Shown: positions 27,928 through 37,335, counted from the first letter of the stretch. The stretch is DNA of 64,000 nt from Paraburkholderia ribeironis (GCF_900019265.1 NZ_CYGX02000005.1:186001-250000); one strand, 5' to 3'. The notes: generated by a model not told the origin, from the sequence alone. A program made the numbers and translations.

Positions 27928-28164
27928 ATGGCACTGAACACGCAACCGAACCTCGCCCGCCCCGACGATTTCTACGAGGCGTTGATCGACATGCATCGCG
28001 ATCTGGACGATGCGCAGAGCCAGTCGGCCAATGCGCAGCTGATCCTGCTGCTCGCCAACCACATCGGCGATCACGCGACGCTGATCGAAGCGATGCAACA
28101 TGCGCGTGAAGGCGTAGTCAACGCGTCGGTTGCACGCGTAGGCGCGCATCCGCTCGCGGCCTGA
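27928..28164 (+). CDS. DUF2783 domain protein
   Basis: A 78-residue cytosolic protein: PDDFYEALIDMHRDLDDAQSQ and LLLANHIGDHATLIEAM are the conserved DUF2783 segments, predicted helical. It typically accompanies FAD monooxygenases of this type. No catalytic motif is visible; it may be an accessory subunit. Confidence 0.85.
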   Translation: MALNTQPNLARPDDFYEALIDMHRDLDDAQSQSANAQLILLLANHIGDHATLIEAMQHAREGVVNASVARVGAHPLAA

Positions 28165-28313
28165 TCCCGCGCGAAGAAGCAAGCAGGCGAGCGCGTGGCC
28201 GTTCGTGCCGCGCGCCATCCAATCCGGCAACGCGGCCACGCGGCGCATCAACGCGGGCGCGTACCGATCCAGCAGAAGACAATCAAGCGGCGCATCAAGA
28301 CGCCGGACCTAGC

Positions 28314-28328
28314 GGGTCCGTTGGACCC
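28314..28328 (+). promoter_or_regulatory. short hairpin in the MFS leader
   Basis: GGGTCC and GGACCC pair around GTT, 19 bp before the MFS start; GGACC at 28305 offers an alternative partner. It could be an attenuator-like or stability hairpin. No T-run follows. Confidence 0.25.
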
Positions 28329-28347
28329 TCACGTTTGGAGATAACTG

Positions 28348-29682
28348 ATGAGCCAATCTTTCGCCCCCGCGCTCGAGCCGGGCGTATCCGCTGACGCGCA
28401 CGACGATCTGCTGTATCGCAAGGTCTCGCTACGGATCATTCCGTTTCTGTTTCTGTGCTACGTGGTGTCGTTTCTCGATCGCATCAATATCGGCTTCGCG
28501 CAGTTGCAGATGAAGCACGACCTGGGCTTCAGCGATGCGATGTATGGTCTCGGCGCGGCGGTGTTCTATGTCGGCTACGTGCTGTGCGAAGTGCCGAGCA
28601 ACCTTTTGCTCGAGCGCTTCGGCGCGCGCCGCACGTTCACGCGGATCATGCTGCTGTGGGGCATGGCGTCAGTCGGCATGATGTTCGTGTCGACGCCGAT
28701 GCATTTCTATGTGCTGCGCTTCATGCTCGGCGTGTTCGAAGCGGGGTTCTTTCCTGGCATCGTGCTGTATCTGACGTACTGGTATCCGGCGCGGCGGCGC
28801 GCGGCCGTGCTGTCGATCTTCTTCGCAGGCGTCGCGGTGGCGGGTGTGCTGGGCGGCCTCGTGTCCGGCTGGATCATGCGCGACATGGGCGGCGTGCTGG
28901 GGCTGTTCGGCTGGCAGTGGATGTTCGTGATCGAAGGCGCTCCCGCGATCGTGCTCGGTCTGATCGCCGCGTTCTATCTGGTGGATGGCCCGCAGCACGC
29001 GAGCTGGCTTACCGCTGCCGAACAGGCGCAGCTGATTGCCCGACGCGATGAAGACCGCGGAGCCGGATCGTCCGCGCACGCGCATTCGTCGCGCTCGTTC
29101 GTGCAGGCATTGGGCAATCCGCGCGTCTATCTGTTCGCGTTCATCTACTTCTCGCTGACCTGCGCGTCTTTGACCTTGAACTTCTGGATGCCGCTGATGA
29201 TTCGCGACTTCGGCGTGCACGATGTTCTGGCGATCAGCCTGTACACCGTGATTCCGAACGCGATCGGCGCAGTGGGGCTGATTCTGATCGCGCGTCATTC
29301 GGATCGGCGCGGCGAACGCCGCCGGCATTTTGCCGTTTGCACGATCGGCGGCGGCGTGGCGCTGTCGCTGCTGACGCTGCATCTGAGCAGCTTCCCCGCG
29401 ATGCTCGCGATTCTCTCGCTCGCGGCGGTGCTGATCTTCGCGGCGCTGCCGATCTTCTGGACCGTGCCGTCGGGCTATCTGTCCGGCACGGGGGCGGCCG
29501 CCGGCATCGCGTTGATCAGCAGCATCGGCATTACTAGCGGGATCGTCAGTCCCTGGGTGATCGGGCAGATCAAGACGCACACCGGCAGCATGGATAACGC
29601 GCTGTATCTGCTGACCGCGTTGTTGTTCGTCAGTGGCATCGCGTTGTTGCTCGGCGTGCCGAAGGACATGAAGCGTATCTGA
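28348..29682 (+). CDS. MFS transporter, anion:cation symporter (ACS) type
   Basis: A 444-residue, 12-TM transporter of the phthalate/ACS branch: RIIPFLFLCYVVSFLDRINIGF in the first helix, GVFEAGFFPGIVLYLTYWYP in helix 4, and GLGAAVFYVGYVLCEVPSNL. GTTTGGAGATAACTG supports ATG 28348. As last gene of the monooxygenase operon it probably imports the aromatic acid substrate. Confidence 0.9.
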   Translation: MSQSFAPALEPGVSADAHDDLLYRKVSLRIIPFLFLCYVVSFLDRINIGFAQLQMKHDLGFSDAMYGLGAAVFYVGYVLCEVPSNLLLERFGARRTFTRIMLLWGMASVGMMFVSTPMHFYVLRFMLGVFEAGFFPGIVLYLTYWYPARRRAAVLSIFFAGVAVAGVLGGLVSGWIMRDMGGVLGLFGWQWMFVIEGAPAIVLGLIAAFYLVDGPQHASWLTAAEQAQLIARRDEDRGAGSSAHAHSSRSFVQALGNPRVYLFAFIYFSLTCASLTLNFWMPLMIRDFGVHDVLAISLYTVIPNAIGAVGLILIARHSDRRGERRRHFAVCTIGGGVALSLLTLHLSSFPAMLAILSLAAVLIFAALPIFWTVPSGYLSGTGAAAGIALISSIGITSGIVSPWVIGQIKTHTGSMDNALYLLTALLFVSGIALLLGVPKDMKRI

Positions 29683-29747
29683 TACCGGGGCGGTAGATGC
29701 GCGGCGGTGAGGTGGTTATCCAATGAGGCCGCTAACTTTCCAACCGG

Positions 29748-29948
29748 TTAAATACTGAGCCCTTTGGCCAGCCAATCGTGTGACGTGACCGGTCGCGCGA
29801 GCGCGACCGCCGCGTGGACCTTGCCGTCCATCGGCAGGTCGGGCGCATGCCAGCGGGCATTGCGCTTCGCGAGATTCAATCCCCAGGTCGTGGTATCGGC
29901 TGACAGCGTCGCGCGCACAGGCTTGCGCGGCGCGGTAACGCGTGATGT
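29748..29948 (-). pseudogene. possible C-terminal gene remnant
   Basis: A minus-strand frame of 66 codons ends with a TAA at 29748-29750 and reads ... ATLSADTTTWGLNLAKRN ... WHAPDLPMDGKVHAAVALARP ... WLAKGLSI, which looks like genuine protein. There is no proper start: a TGA closes the frame at 29949-29951. I read it as the surviving 3' part of a gene broken beside the accessory segment. Family unknown. Confidence 0.35.
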
Positions 29949-29971
29949 TCATGGAACGCGACTGAGCATCG

Positions 29972-30023
29972 TTCGCTGCCGCCTAATGCAACTAACGGCC
30001 TGCCGCGCCCGGCACCTCCGGCT
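29972..30023 (+). repeat. left copy of direct repeat flanking the lipoprotein island
   Basis: The core 29983-30023 matches 32865-32905 at 38 of 41 bases (starting CTAATGCAACTAACGG); weaker similarity extends 11 bp to the left. It marks the left edge of the segment holding the TPS remnant and the CsgG operon. Confidence 0.7.
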
Positions 30024-30081
30024 CCCGAAACGAAGCGGCAGATCATCGCGCATGATCAGGCCTATCTCGAAAACGGTCTCG

Positions 30082-30436
30082 CCCTGTCGCGTTGACAGGG
30101 TGCAATCCAGAACGAAAGGTTTGCCCCGCCTGCCTTTCACCCTTGTGAACGGCAGGGGAGCAATTCGGAAAGTCCCTCAAACTCGCGCCCAAATAATTAG
30201 GAATACCTAAGTTATTGGTGGTAACCGAGAGAGGCGGTCCAATCCCGCATGTATATGCAGCGGCTCTCAGAAACGGCGTCTATCCTTTTAAAGCATAAAT
30301 GTTATTCGCATCTCAATAGGACAATTCTGATTTTCATGTGGTCGTTGTTATTCGGTATCGAATTAACATTGTTTGACCAACCATAGCCGTTGTTAGCGTT
30401 ATTTTTCCCCGAAGTCAGAAGTTACACACAAAGAAA
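30082..30436. other. AT-rich non-coding segment with a hairpin
   Basis: A 7-bp perfect hairpin (30082-30088 with 30094-30100) precedes a stretch (about 30180-30430) much richer in A+T than its surroundings. No credible open frame was found. It probably holds the promoter of the decayed exoprotein gene that follows, and its composition suggests foreign origin. Confidence 0.4.
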
Positions 30437-30873
30437 ATGAACAGGAATACGTTCCGGCTGGTCTATAGCCGGTTCCGGGGCATGCTCGTTGCTGTCGCAG
30501 AAACCGCAGTTGGACACGGCAATGTGGATGATCGACAAACCGGTCCATCGGTCACACTCCAGTCCTTTACTCTCTTTGCAGTGCGTCACGTGGTCTTTGC
30601 CGCGCTTGCACTGTTCGGGCTTGCACCTGTCATGTCGGACGCGCAGATCGTCCCCTTTGGCGTGCATGCGCCAGGTGTCATCAGTACTGCGAGTGGCCTG
30701 CCGCAGTCAATATCAACAGAGCCTCGGGAGCGGGCGTTTCTCTGAATACGTATTCGCAATTCGATGTGCAAAAAACGGCGCAATACTCAACAATTCGCCC
30801 GTTATCACCAGTTCGCAATTAGCTGGGCAGATCAATGGTAATCCGGATTTCGGCCCGAATGCACGGACTCACT
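30437..30873 (+). pseudogene. decayed two-partner-secretion exoprotein (FhaB/CdiA-type) N-terminus
   Basis: The start encodes an ESPR extended signal peptide (MNRNTFRLVYSRFRGMLVAV), a hydrophobic signal ending SDAQ, then TPS-domain sequence (IVPFGVHAPGVISTASGLPQ). The frame breaks after that: continuation NINRASGAGVSLNTYSQFDV is in the next frame (1-bp loss near 30707), and KNGAILNNSPVITSSQLAGQ in the third (1-bp loss in the A6 run at 30770-30775). It stops after about 140 codons, whereas functional members exceed 1,000 residues. No TpsB partner is nearby. Confidence 0.75.
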
Positions 30874-30965
30874 AACGCTATAAACAATGCTACGTCAACA
30901 GGTCGAATTTCATGGTTGCTGGCTGACGTTTTCCAATCCTGTTGTTCTCAAAGTGAGGTGAAGTC

Positions 30966-31643
30966 TTGAAGTTATCGAAAACACCCAGGCTGCTGATTAC
31001 GACGCTGATCGCTGCCGCTCTTGCGGGCTGTGCGACCGAGGCGTCGCGTCCCTTGCCTGTTCCGGCGATCAGTAGTGCCCAGACACCCTATACCGGCAGG
31101 CGTGTCGAAATCGCCGCGGGCAAGTTCGACAACCGGTCAAGTTACATGCGGGGCATTTTCACCGACGGCATCGACCGCCTCGGTGGCCAGGCCAAAACGA
31201 TCCTGCTGACATCGCTGCAGGAAAGCGGTCGCTTCAATGTGCTGGAGCGGGACAACCTGGATGAGATCCGGCAGGAAGCTGCCTTCATGAAAAAAGCACA
31301 GACGCTGAAGGGCGCCAACTATGTTGTGACGGGCGATGTAACCGAATTCGGTCGCAAGGAAGTCGGCGATGTCGAGCTGTTCGGCATCCTTGGTCACGGC
31401 AAGAGCCAGGTCGCGTATGCGAAAGTCAGCCTGAACATCATCGACACCACAACCTCGGAAGTTGTCCTGTCGAGTCAGGGCGCGGGCGAATACAGTCTGT
31501 CCAGTCGCGAAGTCATCGGCTTCGGCGGTACGGCGAGTTACGACTCGACGCTCAATGGCAAGGTGCTGACCCTCGCCATCCAGGAGGCAGTGAACCGGCT
31601 TGCCGCCCAGGTTGATGCAGGTGCACTGAGGCTCGGGAAATAA
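30966..31643 (+). CDS. CsgG/HfaB-family lipoprotein
   Basis: A 225-residue outer-membrane lipoprotein from TTG 30966 (AGGTGAAG upstream), lipobox LAGC with Cys22. The CsgG/HfaB fold is indicated by KTILLTSLQESGRFNVLERD, QTLKGANYVVTGDVTEFGRK and a C-terminal helix (AIQEAVNRLAAQVD). It is first of a three-gene lipoprotein operon conserved in several Gram-negatives (CsgG-like, DUF4810, GNA1162). No curli subunit gene is visible. Confidence 0.85.
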   Translation: MKLSKTPRLLITTLIAAALAGCATEASRPLPVPAISSAQTPYTGRRVEIAAGKFDNRSSYMRGIFTDGIDRLGGQAKTILLTSLQESGRFNVLERDNLDEIRQEAAFMKKAQTLKGANYVVTGDVTEFGRKEVGDVELFGILGHGKSQVAYAKVSLNIIDTTTSEVVLSSQGAGEYSLSSREVIGFGGTASYDSTLNGKVLTLAIQEAVNRLAAQVDAGALRLGK

Positions 31644-31685
31644 CTCATGCACAGACACGTTATCAGACGGGAGATCGGTCGGACG

Positions 31686-32060
31686 ATGAAGCGAAACGGC
31701 AAGCTCAAAGGGAGCCTGCTGGTGCAGGTTCTCACGGCCAGTGCATTGCTGGCCGGATGCGCGGCAACGCAGCCGCCGACCCTCTATCAGTGGGACGCCT
31801 ACCAGCCCCAGGTGTACGAATACTTCAAGGGGAAAAAGGCGCCCGAAGAGCAGATCGACGCACTGGAGAAGGCGCTCCAACAGATTCGCGCAAAGGGCAA
31901 CATGCCGCCGCCCGGCTTCCATGCGCAGCTTGGGATGCTGTATGTGAGCGTTGACAGGATCGGGCAGGCGATGCAGGAATTTGAGGCCGAGAAGGAGCTG
32001 TTCCCGGAGTCGTCCACCTACATGGACTTCCTCATGAAGAAAAACTCAAAACGACTGTGA
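31686..32060 (+). CDS. DUF4810 lipoprotein
   Basis: A 124-residue lipoprotein; lipobox LAGC with Cys25 from ATG 31686, which follows GGGAGA. An in-frame ATG at 31647 would add 13 residues. The mature protein is helical and TPR-like (YQPQVYEYFKGKKAPEEQID, PPGFHAQLGMLYVSVDRIGQ, AEKELFPESSTYMDFL), matching DUF4810. It is second of the lipoprotein operon. Confidence 0.85.
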   Translation: MKRNGKLKGSLLVQVLTASALLAGCAATQPPTLYQWDAYQPQVYEYFKGKKAPEEQIDALEKALQQIRAKGNMPPPGFHAQLGMLYVSVDRIGQAMQEFEAEKELFPESSTYMDFLMKKNSKRL

Positions 32061-32070
32061 GCGTGCAACC

Positions 32071-32742
32071 ATGTTCAAGATCTTTTCCCTGAAACTGACG
32101 ACGTCACTAACGACTGTCGCGCTGCTCGCCGCCTGCGCGGCACACCCGCAGCATGTCGACTACACCGCCTTCAGGAGCAGCCGGCCGCGTTCGATTGTCG
32201 TCCTGCCGCCCGTCAACGAAACGGCCGACGTGCACGCGACGTACGGACTACTGTCGCAACTGACGATGCCGCTTGCAGAAGCAGGCTACTACGTGGTGCC
32301 CGTTGCGGTGATGGACGAAACCTTCAGGCAAAACGGCCTGACTGCACCGGCCGACATCCAGTCGGCACCACCGGCAAAGCTGCGCGAAATATTTGGGGCT
32401 GATGCCGCGCTATACGCGAAGGTCACCCAGTATGGTTCTGTCTATCAGATTGTCGACAGTACGACGGTCGTTGCTGCGTCGGCGAAGCTGATCGACCTGA
32501 AGACGGGCGATGTGCTGTGGCAGGGTACCGGCCGAGCGACAGGCAAGGAACTCGGCGGGAACGTCAACGTTGGCGGCGGACTCATTGGTGCACTGGTACA
32601 GGCCGCGGTCAAACAGATCGCGCATACGTTGTCCGACGAAAGCCACGACGTGGCGGCACTGACGGGCAACCGGCTGCTGCATGCAGGGGCGCCAGCCGGG
32701 CTGCTGTATGGTCCGCGTTCGCCGAAATACGGAACGGACTGA
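32071..32742 (+). CDS. GNA1162/DUF799-family lipoprotein
   Basis: A 223-residue lipoprotein with lipobox LAAC (Cys22). The core (RSIVVLPPVNETADVHATYG, EAGYYVVPVAVMDETFRQNG, AALYAKVTQYGSVYQI) matches the GNA1162/DUF799 family, whose fold resembles TolB N-terminal domains. It starts 10 bp after the DUF4810 gene. The trio is thought to form an outer-membrane assembly; here its role is unknown. Confidence 0.87.
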   Translation: MFKIFSLKLTTSLTTVALLAACAAHPQHVDYTAFRSSRPRSIVVLPPVNETADVHATYGLLSQLTMPLAEAGYYVVPVAVMDETFRQNGLTAPADIQSAPPAKLREIFGADAALYAKVTQYGSVYQIVDSTTVVAASAKLIDLKTGDVLWQGTGRATGKELGGNVNVGGGLIGALVQAAVKQIAHTLSDESHDVAALTGNRLLHAGAPAGLLYGPRSPKYGTD

Positions 32743-32853
32743 CCGCTTCCTGACAGGCATGCCGTTGCGCTTCGGTAAGGGCGTGACGGCGACCCTTGCA
32801 GCCCTGGACAGTTCTGAATCCACCCATGCACCAGAGGCCTCGTTGGAAAACAC

Positions 32854-32905
32854 TTCACTACTGTCTAATGCAACTAACGGTCAGCCGCGCCCGGCGCCTC
32901 CGGCT
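32854..32905 (+). repeat. right copy of direct repeat flanking the lipoprotein island
   Basis: Partner of the copy at 29972-30023. It lies 75 bp before the following MFS gene, so it may be the original intergenic sequence, with the left copy created by insertion or duplication. Confidence 0.7.
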
Positions 32906-32979
32906 ATGATGGCGACTTGCCGCATTCATCTGCCTCACCACGGCAGGCTCGCAGCATTCTTGCCCACTCACGCCAGCCC

Positions 32980-34215
32980 ATGTCGCCCATCTCGCTTGAC
33001 ACCGCATCGAATTCCACGCCTGCCGAAGCGGCACAGCGCATGCCCACCCTGACGCTTGCCGCGGCGCTCTCGCTAGGCAGCGCCATCGCGCTGGGACTTG
33101 CCCGCTTCGCGTATGCGCTGCTGTTGCCGTCGATGAAACTCGACCTCGGCTGGAGCTTCGCTCAAGCCGGCGCGATGAATACCGCCAACGCACTCGGCTA
33201 TCTGCTCGGCGCGCTGGCTTTCCCGCGACTCGCGCGCCGCTGGTCGGTCGGCGCGTTGTTCGGCGGCGGTTGCGCAGCCACCGCACTGCTGATGGCCGGC
33301 AGCGGACTGCTTGCCGACACGCATTCATTGCTCGCGTTGCGCGTGATCACTGGCGCGAGCAGCGCGGCGATTTTCATTAGCGGCGGTGTACTGGCCGCGC
33401 GTCTCGCGTCGGCGCGGCCACACGACGCGGGGCTCGTCCTTGGACTGTATTACGGCGGCACGGGGTGGGGCATCGTGGCGTCGTCGGTGCTGGTGCCGCT
33501 GACGATCGTCAACGCCGCGCATGGCTGGCAATTCGCGTGGTTCGCGCTGGCTGCCGCTTGCGCAGTGTTCGCCGCGGTTGCGATCGGCGCGGCACGCAGG
33601 ATCGAGAGCATGCATGCGAGCGCGGCATCGTCGGCGCGAAGTCATGGCGCAGCCGGCGCGCTGCATTGGCCGCGTTTCAGTGCCGCGCTAATGGGCTACG
33701 GGTTGTTCGGCGTCGGCTATATCGGCTACATGACGTTCATCGTTGCGTTGCTGCGCAATGCGGGGATGAGCGCCGCGGTCGTCACGGGCTTCTATCTGTT
33801 GCTCGGCGTGGCGACGGTGGTCTCGGCGCGCGTTTGGTCCGGGCTGCTCGATCGCATGCGCGGCGGCCAGGCGCTCGCGGTGCTCAACGCATTGCTCGCG
33901 GTGGCGACGCTGCTGCCCGCGCTGTTCACGCAAGCTTGGGTGGCGTTCGCTTCCGGAATGCTATTCGGCGCGACGTTTCTGTCGGCGGTTGCTTCGACCA
34001 CGGCGTTCGTGCGTCACAATTTGCCTCTGAGTCACTGGCCCAAAGGGATCAGCGCGTTCACGATCGTATTTGCGTTCGGGCAGATCGTCGGACCGATGGC
34101 GATTGGGTGGGTGTCGGATGGCGCAGGGCTCGCGCGGGGGTTGGTTTATTCCGCGTTGTTGCTGGCGGCCGGCGCGCTGTTGGCGGCCTCGCAGAAATCG
34201 TTGCGCAATGAATGA
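32980..34215 (+). CDS. YbfB/YjiJ-family MFS transporter
   Basis: A 411-residue, 12-TM permease: IALGLARFAYALLLPSMKLD is the diagnostic first-helix motif, with YYGGTGWGIVASSVLVP and HWPKGISAFTIVFAFGQIVG later. ATG 32980 is chosen; a TTG at 32917 has no support. It stands alone downstream of the direct repeat. The substrate is unknown. Confidence 0.87.
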   Translation: MSPISLDTASNSTPAEAAQRMPTLTLAAALSLGSAIALGLARFAYALLLPSMKLDLGWSFAQAGAMNTANALGYLLGALAFPRLARRWSVGALFGGGCAATALLMAGSGLLADTHSLLALRVITGASSAAIFISGGVLAARLASARPHDAGLVLGLYYGGTGWGIVASSVLVPLTIVNAAHGWQFAWFALAAACAVFAAVAIGAARRIESMHASAASSARSHGAAGALHWPRFSAALMGYGLFGVGYIGYMTFIVALLRNAGMSAAVVTGFYLLLGVATVVSARVWSGLLDRMRGGQALAVLNALLAVATLLPALFTQAWVAFASGMLFGATFLSAVASTTAFVRHNLPLSHWPKGISAFTIVFAFGQIVGPMAIGWVSDGAGLARGLVYSALLLAAGALLAASQKSLRNE

Positions 34216-34335
34216 GTAGAGCCAGCGAGAACAATGGCGATGACCGACGAATCAACGGTAGCAATTCATTCGCCGCTTGAACGGCCGACGCATTCGTATG
34301 ACGCATGTGCAGGTCAACGACCTTTTCATGTCGAA

Positions 34336-35634
34336 CTACTCCCCAACCTTCGCAGCCACTTGCGAAATGCGGTCCCTCACAACGCCGATCGCCTGCTTGA
34401 GGGAGTAAACATCCTCGAAGTAGCGATGTGGAATCCGTATCTGGCTGACATGCGCATCGATGCTCTCGATCTCATTGCGCCAATTCGCGATCTGATCCGC
34501 GCTCGGTTGCGGACTTCTCCAGACTTCATCTTCCAGCGATTTGATTTCCCGGTACCAAACCACCAGGCGTTTTTTTATGCGCGCCTCCACCATGCGCGGC
34601 AATGCCTGCAGTAATCCGATGAGCAGTGCCATGAAGGGAAGCAGAATGAGAAATCGCCTTTCGATCAGACTGGCCAGCCAGAATGGCAGATAGCGCTGCA
34701 GAAAGGGGCGACCGGATTTGAAATAGCGCTCGCTCTCATCGGCAATAGGAAATTCTTCGGTGTTCAGGTTGGGGAATGTGCCAAGTGGCGTGAAGTAGTC
34801 TTCACCGCCGTGGACCGTTTTGGCCGCATCCAGCAGCAGATAGGTCAGCGCCGGATGCAGGCTGTCTTTGGACACGAGCAGTGCCGTGGCGGCCAGCAGG
34901 GTGACGTCGGTGCGCGGCAGATCGTCGACGATGCTGCTCGAACCGCGCGGGAAAATGATCTTCGACAGAGACGGAAATTTTTGCACCAGCGCATCGGCCT
35001 GCGCAAAACTCATCAGCTTCAGATCGCTTTTCAGTAGCGCTTTCTGTGTGTCGGCGTCGGGTCTGCCAATAAAGAAAGCCGCATCCAGTTGCCCGTTTTC
35101 AAGACCTTGATATGCTTTGAGGGCGTCCACTTCCAGCAGCGTGGTGTTGTCGCGTGTAATGCCGCTGTAGCCCAGCAGGACAAGCGACACATGAAGCAGC
35201 CCGCTACCCGGAACGCCTATGCCAATCTTCTTGCCGCGCAGTTGCGCCAGTTGGTCGATGACGGTATCGCCACGATAGAACACCCAGATCGGTTCGTATG
35301 AAACGGCGGCGATGGTCTGCAGTTGATCGGTGTCTTTCGGATTCGTGGTGCCCGACTGGATAAAGCCGACTTCGTATTCGCTGTCCGGATTGGCCAGGCG
35401 TTGATAATTTTCGACCGAACCGGAAGAACTGCGGATATCGAGCGTGATGCCTGCACGCTTCAGGACAGGAGCGTAGTGATTCGCAAAGCCTCGATAGATG
35501 CCATTGTCCGCACCTGTCGTGATGACGATCGTCCGCTGGAACGCGGGCTTGAGTGCGTCCGCCAGCCCCCAGCCGAAAGCCGCCATCAGCAAGATCAAGC
35601 AGACGATGAGAAGGCGCCGGCGCCTGCGTGTCAT
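34336..35634 (-). CDS. TAXI-family TRAP solute-binding protein with C-terminal TM
   Basis: A 432-residue protein with an N-terminal membrane anchor (RRRRRLLIVCLILLMAAFGW), a TAXI periplasmic domain (VITTGADNGIYRGFANHYAP, GKKIGIGVPGSG, AAFFIGRPDA) and a second transmembrane helix (about 325-345, FLILLPFMALLIGLLQALP) followed by a cytosolic coiled region. ATG 35634 has GGAAAG upstream; GTG 35679 is an alternative. No TRAP permease is adjacent, so it may serve a distant transporter or act as a sensor. Confidence 0.85.
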   Translation of the reverse strand: MTRRRRRLLIVCLILLMAAFGWGLADALKPAFQRTIVITTGADNGIYRGFANHYAPVLKRAGITLDIRSSSGSVENYQRLANPDSEYEVGFIQSGTTNPKDTDQLQTIAAVSYEPIWVFYRGDTVIDQLAQLRGKKIGIGVPGSGLLHVSLVLLGYSGITRDNTTLLEVDALKAYQGLENGQLDAAFFIGRPDADTQKALLKSDLKLMSFAQADALVQKFPSLSKIIFPRGSSSIVDDLPRTDVTLLAATALLVSKDSLHPALTYLLLDAAKTVHGGEDYFTPLGTFPNLNTEEFPIADESERYFKSGRPFLQRYLPFWLASLIERRFLILLPFMALLIGLLQALPRMVEARIKKRLVVWYREIKSLEDEVWRSPQPSADQIANWRNEIESIDAHVSQIRIPHRYFEDVYSLKQAIGVVRDRISQVAAKVGE

Positions 35635-35832
35635 CGGGGCTTTCCGGATGCGATGAAGCGCTGGATCGTGTCTGGCCACAGTCAGGTCTCTTTCGTCAGG
35701 ACTGCCCTGCGGTAATGAGGACTCGGAGCAATCTTACGATACCAGATCGTCTTGTTGCCCCGTCCGTCAACTGACAGCTCTCGTAGAACGCTGCAAGCTT
35801 TGGCATGACGATACGCGTGCCGATACCAGGCA

Positions 35833-37041
35833 CTAGCCCGCGCCGCTGATCATCTTCAGCGACTGCACGCCGCGCAGGTTGTTGCGGCTATGCCAGGCCA
35901 ACTGATCGAGATTGATCGGCCGCATATCCGGGAAGCGCGTAACGAGGCTGGTAATTGCCGCTTCCATTTCGAGCAGCGCAAGCCGCGCGCCGAGGCAATA
36001 GTGAATGCCGCCGCCAAACGACAAGGTCGGCGTGCCGCTGCCGCGATTGAAGTCGAGCTGATCGGGATTCGGGAACACCGCCGGATCGCGATTCGCCGCA
36101 CCGATCAACATGAACACGATGGTCCCGGCGGGCAAGGCGGCATCGCCGATCACCACGTCTTCGAGCGCCGTGCGTACCACCATCTGCACCGAGCTGTCAT
36201 AGCGCATGCACTCCGCGACCGCCTGGGGGATCAAGGCCGGATCGCGTTTCAGCTGGTCCAGACGCGCGGGTTGACGGAACAGGGCCACCATCGCATTGCC
36301 GATCATGTTCGAGGTTGTCTCATGGCCGGCGATAAACAGCAATATCGCGTTCGAGACAATTTCCTCGTCGCTCAGTGTCGCGCCTTCATCTTCGACGCAC
36401 ACCAGCGCGGAGATGAGGTCGTCGCCTGGCATGCCCCGCCGTTGCTTGACGACCTTCTGGAAATACCGCTCGAGTGTCAGGGCTGCGTCGTTCGCCTCGC
36501 CGAGCGCGTGCTCGTCCAGCGGCGCGAGATCCAGCGCGGACACGAGACGGCTCGCCGCAACGCCGAGTTCAGTGCCGTGCGCGGATGGAATATCCAGCAG
36601 ACGGCAAATGATTTCAATCGGCAGCGGCAACGCGTATTCACTGACCAGGTCGAATTCAGCCTTTGTGCCGATACGTTCGACAAGCTCATGCGCCGTCGCC
36701 ACCACGATGTCCCGCAACTTGCCGATTTGCCTTGCATTGAAAGCCTTCATCAGCAGCGCTCTTAGCCGCGTATGAGTTGGCGGATTCATCATCAGAAACG
36801 TGCGACGCAATGCCTGAAAAACGGGTTGTCCGGTTGCTTCGTCGCCATAACGCGCACTCACGCTTTGCAGATATGTCTTGCCCATGCGCCGGTCGCGCAG
36901 CAATGCATCGATGATCTCAAAGCGGCCCGTGACGCGCGCATTGGCGCCGACGGGAAGCAACGGACCGGCGTCGCGCACCTGCTGATAAAGCGGATAGGGA
37001 TCGGCGAAGAAAGCGGGCGAGGAGAAGTCTGTGAAGTTCAT
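35833..37041 (-). CDS. cytochrome P450 (soluble bacterial class I type)
   Basis: A 402-residue haem-thiolate monooxygenase: I-helix AGHETTS (238-244), ExxR at E277-R280, and haem ligand loop FGGGIHYCLG with Cys349. There is no membrane anchor, so it is cytosolic and needs a ferredoxin and reductase, which are not in the window. The substrate is unknown; it is divergent from a DUF4148 gene. Confidence 0.93.
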   Translation of the reverse strand: MNFTDFSSPAFFADPYPLYQQVRDAGPLLPVGANARVTGRFEIIDALLRDRRMGKTYLQSVSARYGDEATGQPVFQALRRTFLMMNPPTHTRLRALLMKAFNARQIGKLRDIVVATAHELVERIGTKAEFDLVSEYALPLPIEIICRLLDIPSAHGTELGVAASRLVSALDLAPLDEHALGEANDAALTLERYFQKVVKQRRGMPGDDLISALVCVEDEGATLSDEEIVSNAILLFIAGHETTSNMIGNAMVALFRQPARLDQLKRDPALIPQAVAECMRYDSSVQMVVRTALEDVVIGDAALPAGTIVFMLIGAANRDPAVFPNPDQLDFNRGSGTPTLSFGGGIHYCLGARLALLEMEAAITSLVTRFPDMRPINLDQLAWHSRNNLRGVQSLKMISGAG

Positions 37042-37225
37042 CGTGTAATGGTATTCCGGCAGGTCGATGGACGGCGATGCGAGGCTGAATCAGGGACAGC
37101 ATCCGGCAAGTCCGCTTATCGCACTGTACTCGCAACTTGCGTGCGGAGAAACAGTGCTGCGCGAGTCAGTGAAGCATGGAGCGACTTCATCGGTGTGGAG
37201 CCCAAGTATTGCAGCGGCGTGACTT

Positions 37226-37290
37226 GATCGTGTGCTCGTGTGCTCGTATGCGCGAGGCGCTCGATCGCGCTCGATCGCGCTCGGGAGCAC
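37226..37290. repeat. short imperfect tandem repeats (CGATCGCGCT type)
   Basis: GTGCTC/GTGTGCTC and two adjacent TCGATCGCGC units (37261-37280) form a low-complexity patch upstream of the shared regulatory module. Probably replication slippage; no function proposed. Confidence 0.4.
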
Positions 37291-37335
37291 ACGTCCTGGC
37301 CCGAGCACCCGGCAACCGACGCAGCCTCGCCGTTT

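Noticed and set aside
29764..30210. 148-codon plus-strand frame downstream of the MFS gene
   Set aside because: Arg/Ser-rich, no ribosome-binding site, spans the direct repeat and a hairpin; not protein-like.
30966..32742. CsgG-like gene as evidence for a curli system
   Set aside because: No csgA, csgB, csgE or csgF-like gene accompanies it; the trio matches the CsgG/DUF4810/GNA1162 lipoprotein operon instead.
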